Shown one piece after another: positions 17,334-29,200 of a stretch of 64,000 nucleotides of DNA. The notes beneath the pieces were generated by a model. That model did no database searches. It had not been told where the DNA came from and saw nothing but the letters and a program-made list of their open reading frames with translations. Position 1 is the stretch's first letter. Each line of letters begins with the position of its first letter. Source of the stretch: an uncultured Bacteroidota bacterium (GTDB taxonomy: Bacteria > Bacteroidota > Bacteroidia > Chitinophagales > Chitinophagaceae); contig CAIJXT010000004.1 in assembly GCA_903824665.1 (NCBI GenBank), forward strand, positions 1-64,000. Direction: 5' to 3'. Both the position numbers and the translations under genes were made by a program.

Positions 17334-18107
17334 ATGGAGCTTTTGGTAGTTTGCCTTGCGGCTTTTCTTACGGCGATTCTCACTTTTTTCTCGGGATTTG
17401 GACTCGGTACCATTATGATGCCTGTGTTTGCTGCATTTTTTCCTGTAGAGCTGGCTGTGGCACTTACCGGTTTTGTTCATTTTTTCAGCAATGTGTTCAA
17501 GCTGGCACTGGTGGCGCGCCATACCAATGTGGCCGTGCTGCTGCGTTTTGGTATACCGGCTGTGCTGGCCGCTTTTGCGGGTGCCTGGGTATTGGTGCGG
17601 GTGGCAGGCATGGCGCCATTGCATACCTACCATCTGGGTGGGCATCTGTGCACCATCACCCCCGCGCGGCTGGTCATAGCTGCATTACTATTCTTCTTTG
17701 CCCTTGCCGATCTGTTGCCTTTCTTTGGCAGTATCACCTTCGGTAGTCGGTGGTTGCCCGTGGGTGGGTTGCTTAGTGGTTTCTTTGGTGGGCTATCGGG
17801 CAATCAGGGGGCGCTCCGCAGTGCATTTCTGGTACGTGCTGGCCTTTCTAAGGAAGCATATATAGGCACATCTGTAGCTATTGCCTGCTGTATTGATATA
17901 ACCAGGCTCTCTGTATATGCCTCCCGTTTTGCCGGGGCTGTTTTGCAACAGCATCCATTGTTGTTGGTGTGTGCTACCACAGCTGCCATAGCAGGCACGC
18001 TGGCAGGCAGGCGCCTGCTGCGCAAGGTTACCATTACCTTTGTGCAGCGGCTCGTAGCGGTCATGCTGTTTGCAATTGCCCTGGCGCTGGGTGCCGGTAT
18101 TTTATAG
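17334..18107 (+). CDS. TauE/SafE family membrane transporter
   Basis: 257 residues with about eight membrane helices in two similar halves: TAILTFFSGFGLGTIMMPVF in the first and GLLSGFFGGLSGNQGALRSAF in the second, the paired signature of the sulfite exporter/sulfoacetate TauE/SafE family. Transport of a small sulfur-containing or organic anion is known for characterised members; the substrate here is open. It follows the glycosyltransferase by 29 bases and may be co-transcribed with it. Confidence 0.85.
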   Translation: MELLVVCLAAFLTAILTFFSGFGLGTIMMPVFAAFFPVELAVALTGFVHFFSNVFKLALVARHTNVAVLLRFGIPAVLAAFAGAWVLVRVAGMAPLHTYHLGGHLCTITPARLVIAALLFFFALADLLPFFGSITFGSRWLPVGGLLSGFFGGLSGNQGALRSAFLVRAGLSKEAYIGTSVAIACCIDITRLSVYASRFAGAVLQQHPLLLVCATTAAIAGTLAGRRLLRKVTITFVQRLVAVMLFAIALALGAGIL

Positions 18108-18174
18108 TTTAGGCCACCTCAAATAATAAAGGCACACCCTTAGGGCATGCCTGTATGCATTTGTGCTGTTTAGT

Positions 18175-18561
18175 TTAGTTGTTAGAGTGCAGTGCCACAG
18201 TATTACCCTCGGTATCTATAAAGAACGCCATGTGGCCGATCTCGGGACTGATCGCCATCTTGGGCATTACTACCTTGCCACCTGCAGCCTCCACACGGTT
18301 GAGTACGTTGTTGAGGTCCGGATTGCCGTTGAAGTAGATCTTGGCCCCATCCATGCTGGGTTTGTGCATGTCGCCCTGTACCAGACTGCCAGATACCTTG
18401 CCGTTCATATTATCCGATCCGGGGAACATAGCCATTTTCATGCCCATCATTTCCATTGATGTCATTTCTACACCAAAGATCGTTTCATAAAATTTCTTTG
18501 CCCGGTCTATATCGCTAACGGATATCTCAAACCAGTTGATTGCGTTTACATTGCCGTCCAT
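18175..18561 (-). CDS. VOC family protein
   Basis: 128 residues. NWFEISVSDIDRAKKFYETIFG opens the first glyoxalase-fold module and MPKMAISPEIGHMAFFIDTEGNTVALHS closes the second, as in YkcA/YdeA-like VOC proteins. A Met-rich stretch (MTSMEMMGMKMAMF) lies at the strand that normally borders the active site. Cytosolic; substrate unknown. It converges on the TauE/SafE gene. Confidence 0.85.
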   Translation of the reverse strand: MDGNVNAINWFEISVSDIDRAKKFYETIFGVEMTSMEMMGMKMAMFPGSDNMNGKVSGSLVQGDMHKPSMDGAKIYFNGNPDLNNVLNRVEAAGGKVVMPKMAISPEIGHMAFFIDTEGNTVALHSNN

Positions 18562-18683
18562 GATTTTTTTGTGTTTGTGGTGAACAATTAATTTATGATC
18601 CTAAAATAGAAAATAATTAGCATGTCAATCTCCGGACTACCGGAATTCACCCCTCAAATCCCCCCGGCATGCGCCGGCAATGG

Positions 18684-19364
18684 TCAGAACAGCAGTCCCG
18701 GTTTGGGTTGCTGGGGTTCGGGAGTATATTTTACGGTTGGTGTACCGGTCAGCAACCCGTCGGGCAGTGGTTTCATCAGTTCGGTGATCTCCTCACGGTT
18801 CAGTGGTTGCAGCCACCTCCATCTGTCTGTATCATTCAGTACCAGGGGCATGCGCTGGCCCTCGTTGTGTATGTGCCGCAGCAGCTCGTTGGGTGGGGTA
18901 GTGATGATGCTGAAGGTTGGTATCACCTCGCCGGTATCGTGGTTCAGCCAGTTGTGGTATACACCACCCAGTGTCAGCAGGCTATCATCAGCAGCACTTA
19001 TATAGTAGGGTACGGTCACTTTGGGTGCCGGGTGGTGCGGTTCATAGAACCCATCTACCCACAGCAGACACCTGTACGTGCCTATATACGACCGGTAGCT
19101 GGCCTTTTCAAATACCTCTTCGCACCGCGCATTCAGTGTATTGGCATATTTTTTGGCATCAGCGGCACTTTTTACCCAGTGTGGTATCAGTTTCCACATA
19201 GCTGTCTGCACCTTTTTAGGGTCTTCTGAAGTGGTCACAGGCAATAGCGGATTTTCAAACCCATTAGCTTCGGCATAGTGGCGGTAGTTGTCTACCGTCA
19301 TGCCTTGCTTTTTCATGAATTCCTGCAGCTTCTTTTCTTCCGGTGTTGCTACTTTATAGCACAT
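18684..19364 (-). CDS. SRAP family DNA-protein crosslink protein (YedK/HMCES)
   Basis: 226 residues with the obligatory Cys at position 2 (MCYKVAT), which forms a thiazolidine link to abasic sites in single-stranded DNA. Other family blocks follow: WKLIPHWVKSA, NARCEEVFEKASYR, RCLLWVDGFYEPHH and the catalytic His in HNEGQRMPL. The protein shields abasic sites from strand breakage. The gene stands alone, 47 bases upstream of the subtilase stop on the same strand order. Confidence 0.93.
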   Translation of the reverse strand: MCYKVATPEEKKLQEFMKKQGMTVDNYRHYAEANGFENPLLPVTTSEDPKKVQTAMWKLIPHWVKSAADAKKYANTLNARCEEVFEKASYRSYIGTYRCLLWVDGFYEPHHPAPKVTVPYYISAADDSLLTLGGVYHNWLNHDTGEVIPTFSIITTPPNELLRHIHNEGQRMPLVLNDTDRWRWLQPLNREEITELMKPLPDGLLTGTPTVKYTPEPQQPKPGLLF

Positions 19365-19410
19365 AGCGGTTGCTTTTTTGGTGTTCCGATTTGTTGTGCC
19401 GGTGTCAGGG

Positions 19411-21657
19411 TCAGTTCACAAGCATTTTGATCACACAGCTTTTGCCGCCGCTGGAAATGCGGGTCAGGTATAGTCCATTGGGCAGGTTACCGGGTGCAAA
19501 CTGCCTGCTGTTGGCGCCCTTGCTTACCGGCCACATTTGCTTCATTACCACTTTGCCGGTGATATCGCAGGTCTCTACCGACAGTAGTGCGTTTTCGGCA
19601 CTGCGGTAGCTGATCGTGAAGTTGCCGGTAGTAGGGTTGGGAAACAGCACGCAATTGAGGGCTTCATCCGTGAGCGTGTTACCTACTGTAACGGTTTGAG
19701 TCATGCGGCGCAGGGCTGCGTAGGCGTTTATTTTGCCATGTCCCCAGGTGGTGCTGCCGGCAGCAGGTATTGTACCGGTAAATCCATCTTTAATAGCCGT
19801 CTGCTTCATGAGGCTTTTTACAGAGTCGGGTGTAAGCAGGCTATTCATCTGCAGCATCAATGCTATGATACCCGATACTGCTGGGGATGACATAGAAGTC
19901 CCGCCGGCGATTGCATAGGGGTATACGGTGCCCGCTATTGTTGTGGCACTGATAACACTGCTGTAGTTGTCGCCGCCCGGGCTGTAGCTGGTGTCGAAAG
20001 AGCTGACTCCCGATACCAGCCCAAAACCGGGTCCGGTGATGTCGGGCTTTGTACGGTTGTCTTCAGTAGGGCCCATGCTGGAGAATGGCGCTATGCGGCC
20101 ATTCAGGGCACCGGAAAAGCCGAGTGTGGCACCGCTGATGTTGGTGAACGACCCCTTGCTGGTATACGCACCTACCGAGATGGCAGAGTAACTGCTGCTG
20201 ATGTCAGATGTGGTCATTCGGGTATCGCCCGATACTGCCCAGCTGTACCCCAGCTTTTTCAGTGCACCATAGTATCCTGTAGGTGGAAACACATATCCTT
20301 CCCACATGTTGATAGTGCCGCTGGTAGCAGTAGTAGTAAGGCAGATGTTGTCGGGGGTATAACTGTGAAAACTCAGGAAGGCATGGGGCTTGCCATTATA
20401 TTCTGATGCCACCATGCTTACAGATAAATAACAGGGGTCTCCGTCTGATCCGGTAAGTATATAGTTGTGGGTAGTATCGGTGATGCAAATAGGTCCTGTG
20501 GAGTCTATAGCTACTGCGCCATCGTAAAGTTTTACGTTCACACAAAACGATTTGCCTGTATCGCCCCACATATCCACCCAGGTTTTCTTGTTGTTGGTGT
20601 CAAGGTATTCAGAGAAGGTAACAAAAGTGCTTACAGAATTGTTGGTAGCGGTAAAGGTCTTCTGCAGGTGTATGGTGTCTTCTCCATTGTTGCCGGCAGA
20701 GCAGGCAAATATCCTGCCGGGGCCTGTAAGTGCATCGCATGCCTGGCTGAATAATGAGTGTCCGTCGTGTGGGCCTATACTGCTGCCCCAGCTGAGGTTT
20801 ACGATACATGGTTTTGCCACAGACGCTGCATAGGTATACAGGTAGTTCATGCCATCCAGTATGTCTGTAGTGCCGGCTACCGCCCACTGTCCGGGTGGCG
20901 GCATGATGCATACAAATGCCATATCGCTTTCGTATGCCATACCACGGTACCGTGCATTGGCCACGCTGCCATAACCCGATCCCGCTGCTATGCCGGCCAC
21001 ATGTGTGCCGTGTGAGGTAATGGCGGTATCGTATCCTGCGGCTCTGATGCCCCATGGGTCAGCCAGTTCTCTTCCATATGCAAATCCTGTGGGTGGCGTT
21101 CCGGAAAGGTGCTGTGCCCATACCCGCTTTACACGGTATGCGGCATGCAGTGTATCGTATAGGGTGGGGTGGCCAAAGTCGAAGCCTGCATCAATAATAC
21201 CTACAAGTACATTTTTGCCGGTGAATGGCATGGGCAAATTAATGCCTCTTTGTGCAGAATCGGCTTTTGTAGCTTTTCTCGCTGCATCCAGTGTAGGGAA
21301 CACCGGTGCATCAAGGTCCAGATGGGTGATGCCTGCTACTTGCGCCACATCTGGCACTTTGCCCAGAGGTATCTGAATTGTCCAAACCGAACCTGCCTTA
21401 GTACCTGTGAACACACCCAGACCCTGCAGTGCTGCCTCATCCACAGTTGTGCCAACCTTGATGAGTGCGCTGATGTAGGGTGCGCCATTAATTTGTTTAT
21501 ACACATATCCCTGCAAGGGTTTTGCTTGGCCCGGTGCACTTTGAATTGCAGAAAGATACTGCCTTGTAAATGCCGAAAGTTGCGCCGGTGCTTTTTGGCC
21601 ATATGCGCTCATACACACAGAAAACAGATAGGCGAGGCTGATAAATGTTCGTTTCAT
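19411..21657 (-). CDS. T9SS-secreted S8 subtilisin-like protease
   Basis: 748 residues from ATG 21657, where a signal peptide starts (MKRTFISLAYLF to AYGQ). Catalytic residues: Asp in VGIIDAGFDFGHP (about D156), His in SHGTHVAGIAAG (about H216), Ser in GGTSMSSPAVSG (near residue 590). A large beta-rich insert lies between His and Ser. The last 80 residues are a type A T9SS sorting domain (LFPNPTTGNFTISY to GLYLTRISSGGKS). It is therefore exported through the outer membrane by the type IX system, as surface or released protease. Confidence 0.93.
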   Translation of the reverse strand: MKRTFISLAYLFSVCMSAYGQKAPAQLSAFTRQYLSAIQSAPGQAKPLQGYVYKQINGAPYISALIKVGTTVDEAALQGLGVFTGTKAGSVWTIQIPLGKVPDVAQVAGITHLDLDAPVFPTLDAARKATKADSAQRGINLPMPFTGKNVLVGIIDAGFDFGHPTLYDTLHAAYRVKRVWAQHLSGTPPTGFAYGRELADPWGIRAAGYDTAITSHGTHVAGIAAGSGYGSVANARYRGMAYESDMAFVCIMPPPGQWAVAGTTDILDGMNYLYTYAASVAKPCIVNLSWGSSIGPHDGHSLFSQACDALTGPGRIFACSAGNNGEDTIHLQKTFTATNNSVSTFVTFSEYLDTNNKKTWVDMWGDTGKSFCVNVKLYDGAVAIDSTGPICITDTTHNYILTGSDGDPCYLSVSMVASEYNGKPHAFLSFHSYTPDNICLTTTATSGTINMWEGYVFPPTGYYGALKKLGYSWAVSGDTRMTTSDISSSYSAISVGAYTSKGSFTNISGATLGFSGALNGRIAPFSSMGPTEDNRTKPDITGPGFGLVSGVSSFDTSYSPGGDNYSSVISATTIAGTVYPYAIAGGTSMSSPAVSGIIALMLQMNSLLTPDSVKSLMKQTAIKDGFTGTIPAAGSTTWGHGKINAYAALRRMTQTVTVGNTLTDEALNCVLFPNPTTGNFTISYRSAENALLSVETCDITGKVVMKQMWPVSKGANSRQFAPGNLPNGLYLTRISSGGKSCVIKMLVN

Positions 21658-21865
21658 TTCTGGTAAATTTATTATTAGTACCACCGTTACAGGTTGATGG
21701 TTATGCAAAGTATAAATAATTATTGTGTGCTGCTACTGGCCAGGGCGTGAATTTTGGCGCAATTGCAACTGAAAAGCAGCTATGTATATGAATGTTTTCT
21801 GTCAAAAAAGATGGCATGAATTTTGCAAGTGTTAGTCAGTATTCAAAAATGAAAAACCCTTCATC

Positions 21866-22264
21866 ATGAAAAAATCATTCATTATCCTGCTGGTATTGGT
21901 GCTGCTCACGAGCACGATTCAGGTTGCCCACGCAGGTTTTGTTCGACACAAACCTTCCGTTTCGTTCGTGGAAGGTAGCGGTAGTGCCTCGTCTATAACA
22001 GCAAATGCCGCACCTGATGCAAACCAGCACGAAGATGATGGGAACCGAAAAGTGAAGCGTAAGCGGACCGATGATAGTGGCTGGGCAGGTATTACTGCAT
22101 TTGTATGCGGCCTTGCCGGACTGGGTATACTTGCCATTATTTTTGGTGCCATAGGCATGGGTGAGGGCCGTAAGCACCGCGGGCTTGCCAGGGCTGGCTT
22201 CATTTTGGGTATTGTCAATGTCGCTATTTTTCTTTTGATATTTTCCCTGTTGTTTTTTGGTTAG
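21866..22264 (+). CDS. DUF4190-like membrane protein
   Basis: 132 residues. A signal peptide (MKKSFIILLVLV to AHAG) is followed by a Ser/Asp/Lys-rich linker with a basic KVKRKR stretch. Two C-terminal membrane helices carry the DUF4190-like pattern WAGITAFVCGLAGLGILAIIFGAIGMG, RGLARAGFILGIVNV. Function of this domain is unknown. Confidence 0.75.
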   Translation: MKKSFIILLVLVLLTSTIQVAHAGFVRHKPSVSFVEGSGSASSITANAAPDANQHEDDGNRKVKRKRTDDSGWAGITAFVCGLAGLGILAIIFGAIGMGEGRKHRGLARAGFILGIVNVAIFLLIFSLLFFG

Positions 22265-22300
22265 CCACCAAAGTCGCTATCACATTAGCGCTTATTTAGG

Positions 22301-22308
22301 TATATTTG
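22301..22308 (+). promoter_or_regulatory. -7 promoter element TATATTTG
   Basis: Exact TAnnTTTG, 40 bases upstream of the ATG at 22349. Confidence 0.45.
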
Positions 22309-22348
22309 CCATCGTGGCAGTTGTGATATCCGACTGCAATTGATTACT

Positions 22349-23140
22349 ATGCAAAACAGATACAAGGTGAAGAAGGGAATGTACAGTCTGCTTTTGGCAA
22401 TGGCAGCAGCGGGCTCAATACATGCACAGACAACGGCAACTGATTTTACTGCCAATGACTGTTCGGGTGTGTCGCATCATTTGTTTGCCGAGCTCGAATC
22501 GGGTAAGGTGATCGTGACTGCGTTTGTAATGCCATGCGTGGGATGTATTTATCCGGCACAGGCCACACAGGCGGTGGTGGAGAGTTATTCGGCAAGCCAT
22601 CCGGGCAGGGTAGTGATGTACCTCGCCGATGATGATGCTACTACTTCGTGCGCTATTCTGAATACCTGGCGCAATGCAAATGACATTCACCTGATGCCTA
22701 CGTTTTCAGACTCGGGTTTCATTCAGGATTATTACGGTCCACCCGGTATGCCAAAGATCGTTGTGCTGGCAGGTGCCGACCACAGAATATACGATATGCA
22801 GAATGATATGGTTAATACCGACCAGCTCAAAGCACGTATCGACGCCGCATTGGGTATCAGCACCGGACTTTCGGCACCGGCTGCTGTTAAGTCAGGCTTT
22901 ACGTTGTTTCCCAACCCGGCTACGGGCGATGTAACACTCAGCTATACTGCATCTCGGCAGGGCGTAGCGGCAATGCACATAACCGATGCGCGTGGTCGCA
23001 GGGTAAGAACAACAGACTACAAGGTGAAATCAGGATCAAATAATTTGATGATCAAAACTTCCGGTATGGTTCCGGGTGTATATTCTGTAACACTTTCTGT
23101 TGAAGAGGTAACTATGGAGCAGCAGCTCATTGTGAAGTAG
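22349..23140 (+). CDS. T9SS-secreted thioredoxin-like protein
   Basis: 263 residues; an earlier TTG at 22340 is less likely. Signal peptide ends near SIHAQ. Residues about 30-170 have a thioredoxin-like layout with a redox pair in MPCVGCIYPAQ and a distal Pro region (GPPGMPKIVVL). The C-terminus is a T9SS sorting domain (LFPNPATGDVTLSY to GVYSVTLSVEE). An extracellular thiol or redox role is inferred. A bidirectional terminator separates it from the convergent giant gene. Confidence 0.82.
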   Translation: MQNRYKVKKGMYSLLLAMAAAGSIHAQTTATDFTANDCSGVSHHLFAELESGKVIVTAFVMPCVGCIYPAQATQAVVESYSASHPGRVVMYLADDDATTSCAILNTWRNANDIHLMPTFSDSGFIQDYYGPPGMPKIVVLAGADHRIYDMQNDMVNTDQLKARIDAALGISTGLSAPAAVKSGFTLFPNPATGDVTLSYTASRQGVAAMHITDARGRRVRTTDYKVKSGSNNLMIKTSGMVPGVYSVTLSVEEVTMEQQLIVK

Positions 23141-23163
23141 CATCTTTTGATTGATATTGTTGC

Positions 23164-23208
23164 AAAAAAATCAGCCTCCGGAATCTAGATCCGGAGGCTG
23201 ATTTTTTT
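23164..23208. terminator. Bidirectional terminator
   Basis: 19-bp perfect stem (23164-23182 with 23190-23208, core TCAGCCTCCGGA) with A-run and T-run built into the arms, between two convergent genes. Confidence 0.92.
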
Positions 23209-23223
23209 ATGTCATTGTGCCTT

Positions 23224-26200
23224 TTAAGGCTGATACACCAATCTGATGTTTGTAGTGGTGCCGTCGTTACCCGTGAAGCGACACATGTATATGCCGGCTG
23301 CAAGGTGACCGGGTAGGCGCAGTCTGCTGGTACCGGGAATCACTGTATGTGAAACGATTTCCTTGCCCTCGAGTGTAAATACGGTGAGTGTACCTGGGCC
23401 GGTCGTTTCTACTGTGATGGCGCCATTTGTAGGATTGGGGAACAAATGGATGCCTGCTGACGAACCAGTCAATGTCGTAACACGCGTGGCGCAAGCAGCA
23501 GCCGATTTCACAGTCAGCAGCAGGGTAGCGGTATCTGCACTGCAGATATTGGTTACACGGTACCTGATGGTTGCAGTGCCCGGTGCCAGGCCGGTTACCA
23601 CTCCCGAAGCGCTTACGGTAGCAATAGCATTGTTGCTGCTGCTCCAGGTGCCGCCTGGTGTCGCATTATCTATATGTATTGTATCGCTCTGGCATACGGT
23701 GTCAGCACCTGTTATCAGACCAGCATCTGCAATAGGGTTTACTATTACATTGGTGGTTGTGGTTGCCGAGCCGCAAACATTAGTGACCGTATAAGATATC
23801 CTTGCCGTACCAAGCGACAATCCAAGAACGATACCTGTACCCGATACCGTTGCGATTGTGGGGTGTCCTGACGACCATGATCCGCCCGATACTGTGCCCG
23901 AAAGCACTGTAGTATAGCCCAGACAAAGATTGTTATTGCCGGAGATGGACCCTGCAACTGGCAGTGGATTAACGGTGACTGGGTAAGATACAGTAGCAGT
24001 ACCACATACAGTTGTAACGCTGTATCTGATGGTGTCAGCACCGGCGGACATGCCGGTCATCAAACCCGCCACTGAAATCGCAGCCTTGCCGGTAGTGATG
24101 CTCCAGAAGCCACCACTTACTGTAGAAGCAAGTGCAGTAGCACTGCCCACACAAACAGTATTGCTGCCGGATATTGTACCGGCTGCCGGCAATGGATTCA
24201 CAGTGATCGTAGTTGTTCTGTTACACCCTGTCGGTAGTGTATAGGTCATTGTTGCTGCTCCGGTGGCAACACCATTTACCACACCAGACGAAGAGCCAAC
24301 AGAAGCCGTTGCCGGTGTGCTGCTGCTCCATGTGCCGCCGGTAGTAATACTTGTGAGTGTTATGGATGAACCAAGGCATACACTGCCCGGTCCGGAGATT
24401 GCAGCGGGCAATGGATTGATGGTCACAATGGCCGATGTATTGCAGCCGGTGCCAAGAGTATACAGTATTGCTGCCGTACCCGCTGCCACACCTGATACTA
24501 TTCCGGTTGCTCCTGCAGCGGCAACAGATGGTGCTCCGCTCGACCAAGTACCACCCGGTGTCGGGCTCGACAATGTAGTGGTACCGCCTGCACATGTGCT
24601 CATAGTTCCTGTTATGTCCGCCGGTAGCGCATTAACTGTTACCGTTTGTGTACGGAAACATCCGGTGCCCAACGTATAGGTGATCGTAGTAGTGCCGGCC
24701 AGCAGACCAGTTACAACACCGGAACTGCTGCCTACTGTAGCTGTTGTGGCGTTGCTGCTGCTCCACGTGCCTCCGGTAGGTGTGCTGCTTAGTGTTCTGT
24801 TGCTACCCACACATACTGTAGGTGTGCCTCCTATCACAGCCGGCAGGGCATTGACAGTCACATTGGCTGATACACCACAGTTTGTTGGCAGTGTATAGGA
24901 GATGACTGCGTTTCCGGCCGTTGAACCTGTCACGATACCTGATGTTAATCCGACTGGTGCAACAGCTGTTGTGCCACTTGTCCAAACACCACCCGGGGTA
25001 GCATTGGTCAGGGTAGTGGTTGTTCCGGCGCATAGATCCAGAGTACCAACAATAGCCAGTGGCAGCGGATTTACAATGACAACTATTGTGCGGCTACAGC
25101 TCGCTGCAGATGTATAGGTTAGGAGACTTGAACCGGCTGATATGCCCGCCACCACGCCTGAGGAACTACCCACAGTAGCCACAGTAAGGTCGCTACTGCT
25201 CCAGGTGCCACCTGCCGGTGTACTGCTTAGTGTAGTCGTTGCAGACACACATACAGCTGCATCGCCTGATATTGCTGTCGGCAATGCGTTTACTGTCACA
25301 TTAGTAAACTTACGGCATCCGGTAGGCAAAATATAGCTGATAACGGCTACGCCTGCTGTACCACCGGTATAGAGGCCTGTCGTTGACCCCACAGCGGCAA
25401 CAGAAGTGTTGTTGCTGAGCCATGTGCCGCCTGGGGTGACATTGGTTAGTGTTGCCGCACCACCTACACATACATTTGTAGTGCCGGTTATATTTGCAGG
25501 TATTGGATTAATGGTGAGTATTGCTGTTCTGATACAGCCTGTTGACGTTAGTGTAAAGCTGATAACCGGGTTGCCCGCGGTAATCGTGTTTACAAATCCG
25601 GAACTGGATCCGATTATAGCCATTCCCAGATTGCTGCTCGCCCATGTGCCCGCGCCCGATGAATTGGTGAGGGTTGTCGTATTGCCTGCACAAAGTAGCT
25701 GCGTGCCACCTATCGCTGCCGGAAGTGCTGTAACGGTTACAGTACGGGTAGTGATACATCCGGTGTTCTGTGTAAAAGTGATTACGGCTGTACCTGCGCT
25801 TAAACCGGATACAATTCCGGTTGCCGATCCAACTGTTGCAACAGCGGTGTTGCCCGAACTCCAGGTACCCGCTCCGGTGTTGGCAAGGATAGTTGACGAG
25901 TTTTCGCATAACGTTGCCGACCCGGTTATGGCTGATGGCAGCGGATTCACAGTGATCACGTTTGTTGTTGTGGCAATGCCACAGCTACTTGATATAGTAT
26001 AGGTGATGCTGGCGGTCCCGGTCGATAGACCCGTTACCGCACCTGAGGTGAGTCCTACCGAAACATTGCCGCTGGCACTCTGCCAGGTGCCGCCGAGTAC
26101 AGAGCTGGTCAGCGTTACCGTATTGCCGATACAAACTCCTGTGGGGCCACTGATTGTTCCGGATACCGCTGAATTGGTTACAGTAACGGTGTGTGTCGCA

Positions 26201-29200
26201 GTAACCGTACCACATAGTCCTGAAACAGCATAGGTCATAACAGCAGTGCCAAAGGTTATACCCGTAACCATTCCTGATGAAGCATTTACAGATGCTACCG
26301 CTGCGGCACTACTGCTCCATGTTCCACCGCTAACCGTGCTGGACAAACCTATTGTCAACCCCGTACATACACTCGTTGAGCCACTCACGGTGCCTGCTGT
26401 TGGTGCCGGGTTTACTGTTACAATCGCCGATACGCCACAATTGGTTGCCAGACGATAAGAGATAGTTGCAGTGCCTGTTCCTGTACCTGTTACTACACCC
26501 GATGCAGAGCCAACGGTAGCCACACCGGTAGCACTGCTTGTCCATGTGCCGCCACTTGTTGTGCTTGTTAGTGTTGTTGTTATTCCCACACAGGTACTTG
26601 CCGTACCCGCAATTGCTTCAGGCAGCGGGTTGACTGTAACTGTAACCGATCTCAAGCAACCTGTCGTGAGGATATAAGATATATTGGATGTGCCTGCCAG
26701 CACACCACCAACGATACCTGTTGAAGAACCTACAGTCGCGTTAGCTGTAGTGCTGCTGGTCCATGTACCGCCGGTTGTGGAATTGAAAAGCGTGGTGGTA
26801 CCCCCGGCGCATACGCTCAGCGTTCCGCCAATCGCAGCTGGCAGAGGATTTACAGTAATAGATGTGGTGCTCTGGCAGCCGGTAGGCAGGCTGTACGTGA
26901 TAGTCGCCGTACCAGTTGTTACTCCCGTTACAGTGCCGGTAGCAGATCCCACTGCAACATTGCTGCTGCCGCTCCATGTGCCACCAGGGGTACTGTTTGT
27001 AAAGGTTACCTGCGATCCCACACATACGCTCGTGCTACCCCCCGCAATACCTGCAGGCAAAGGATTTACAGTCAATGTTGCAGTTCTGAAACACCCTGTA
27101 CTCACCATATAGGTTATAGTGGTCGTTCCAATTGCTAGACCTGTTGCGACACCCGAAGTGAGGCCTATAGTAGCTGTAGCTGTATTACTGCTCTGCCAGG
27201 TTCCGCCAGTCGGTAACCCAATCAGCGCAGTGGTACCACCCTCGCATATTGCCAGTGTTCCAATAATCGATCCGGGCAAGGGATTGACTGTGATGATCTT
27301 TGTTGCAAGGCAACCGGTTGCTGTCACTGTATAGGAAATTGTACTCGTTCCTATTGTTATACCCGTGAGGTTACCGGCTGCATTTATTGTTGCAACAGCG
27401 GTATTGCTACTCACCCATGTGCCGCCGCTCGTGGTGTTAGTAAGTAGTGTGGTTGAGCCTGCACAAATCGCGCCTGCACCTGCTATCGCTGCAGGATTAG
27501 GATTAACCGTAACAGCTACACTGCCCTGATTTCCCCAGCAACCAAGGGCTGTCTGCGATCTGAAGAAATACGTGCCTGTTGATGTTATGGTTTGCGATGA
27601 TGAGGCAGTACTTGTGGAAACGCCATTAGATGTTGTGCCCTGGTAGAAAATGGTGCCACCCGAGCCACCCGTAGCATTGATCACCGTGCTACCGCAGAAC
27701 GATCCGCTGCCACTGGCCGTCACAGCGCCCGGTAGTGGGTTAACCGTCACTACTCTTGTTGTGGTACATCCGATAGCCGTATAGGTGATGTTTGATGTGC
27801 CCGCAGCTATTCCCAATACTTCGCCGGTAGTAGATCCGATCGTTGCTTTTGATGGGTCGCTACTCTGCCATGTACCACCAGTGGTTGTACTGTTGAGTGT
27901 TGTGGTCGCATTCACACATATCGCCGCAGTTCCTGTAATTGCCGCTGGTGCGGGGTTGATCGTAACACTGATCGCTGCTTCAGGACCCCAGCATCCACCC
28001 GAGGATTGCACTCTGAAGTAGTAGGTGCCTGTTGAGGTTACTACCTGACTTATAGATGGGGTAGCGGTCGATGTGCCGCCGGGGGTTGTATTCTGAAAAT
28101 AAATCGTGCCACCAGAGCCACCCGTTGCGCCAATAGTGGTACTGCCGCAGAATACGCCGCTGCCCGACCCGGTAACTGCGCCGGGCGCCGCATTGACGGT
28201 GACTACAGTGGTGGATATGCAACCCGCAGGAGTGGTATAGTTGATCGTAGAGGTTCCTGTGCTCAACGCGCTGAACAAGCCCGATGTGCTGTTGATAGTA
28301 CCCACCGAAGTAGAGCCGCTGCTCCATGTGCCACCGGGAATAGTGTTAGCCAAACTCAATGTGGCACCGGTACAAACACCGCCGCCACCCGTTATGGGCG
28401 ATACGGGGTTAACAGTTAGAATGTCTGATGATTTGCAGCCTGCGCCTGATGTATAAGAAACTATTGTTGTTCCGCCGGATACACCCAGTACAATGCCTGA
28501 GGTAGATCCTATTGTGGCCACCGATGTATTTACGCTGGTCCACGTGCCCGATGCTGGTGCAGAGGATAATGTTGTATTGCTGCCGGTGCACACGGTAAGA
28601 ATTCCGGTTACCGGTGATATCGGATTCACGGTTACTGTTGTAGTCCGTTGGCAGCCGGTAGGCAATGTGTAAGTAAGTGTCGAGTTGCCGCCGGCAGTAC
28701 CTATGCCTGCTACAATTCCGGTAGTAGCACCTACAGTCGCAACAGAAGTAATGGAGCTTGCCCACGTACCGCCGGTTGTTGTGCTGTTCAGCGTAGTAGT
28801 GGCATTTGCACATAGTGAGCCCGTACCGGTGATGGCAGCAGGCAAGGGATTGATAGTAACAATAGCTGTTCTGAAACACCCACCGGGCAATGTATAGGTC
28901 AGATTGGCCGTACCTGAGGCCGATATGCCGCTGACAATACCGGACGTTGCCCCTACAGTAACAATTCCGGATCCTGCACTGGCACTCCAGGTGCCACCGG
29001 TTATGCTGTTAGTAGCTGTTACGGTTCCGCTGCTGCATACGGCAAGGGTGCCGCCTATCGCTGCCGGTGTCTGGTTTACGGTTATTGTAGTGGTGGCATT
29101 GCAACCTGTCGGAAGTGAGTAAACGATATTGGAAGTGCCGGCAACCAGACCGGCTATTGTGCCTGTAGAGCCACTCAGATTCACAGTAGCCACGGGCAGG

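Noticed and set aside
18129-18152. Possible terminator between TauE/SafE and VOC genes
   Set aside because: The stem AGGCACACCC/GGGCATGCCT has two internal mismatches and no T-run.
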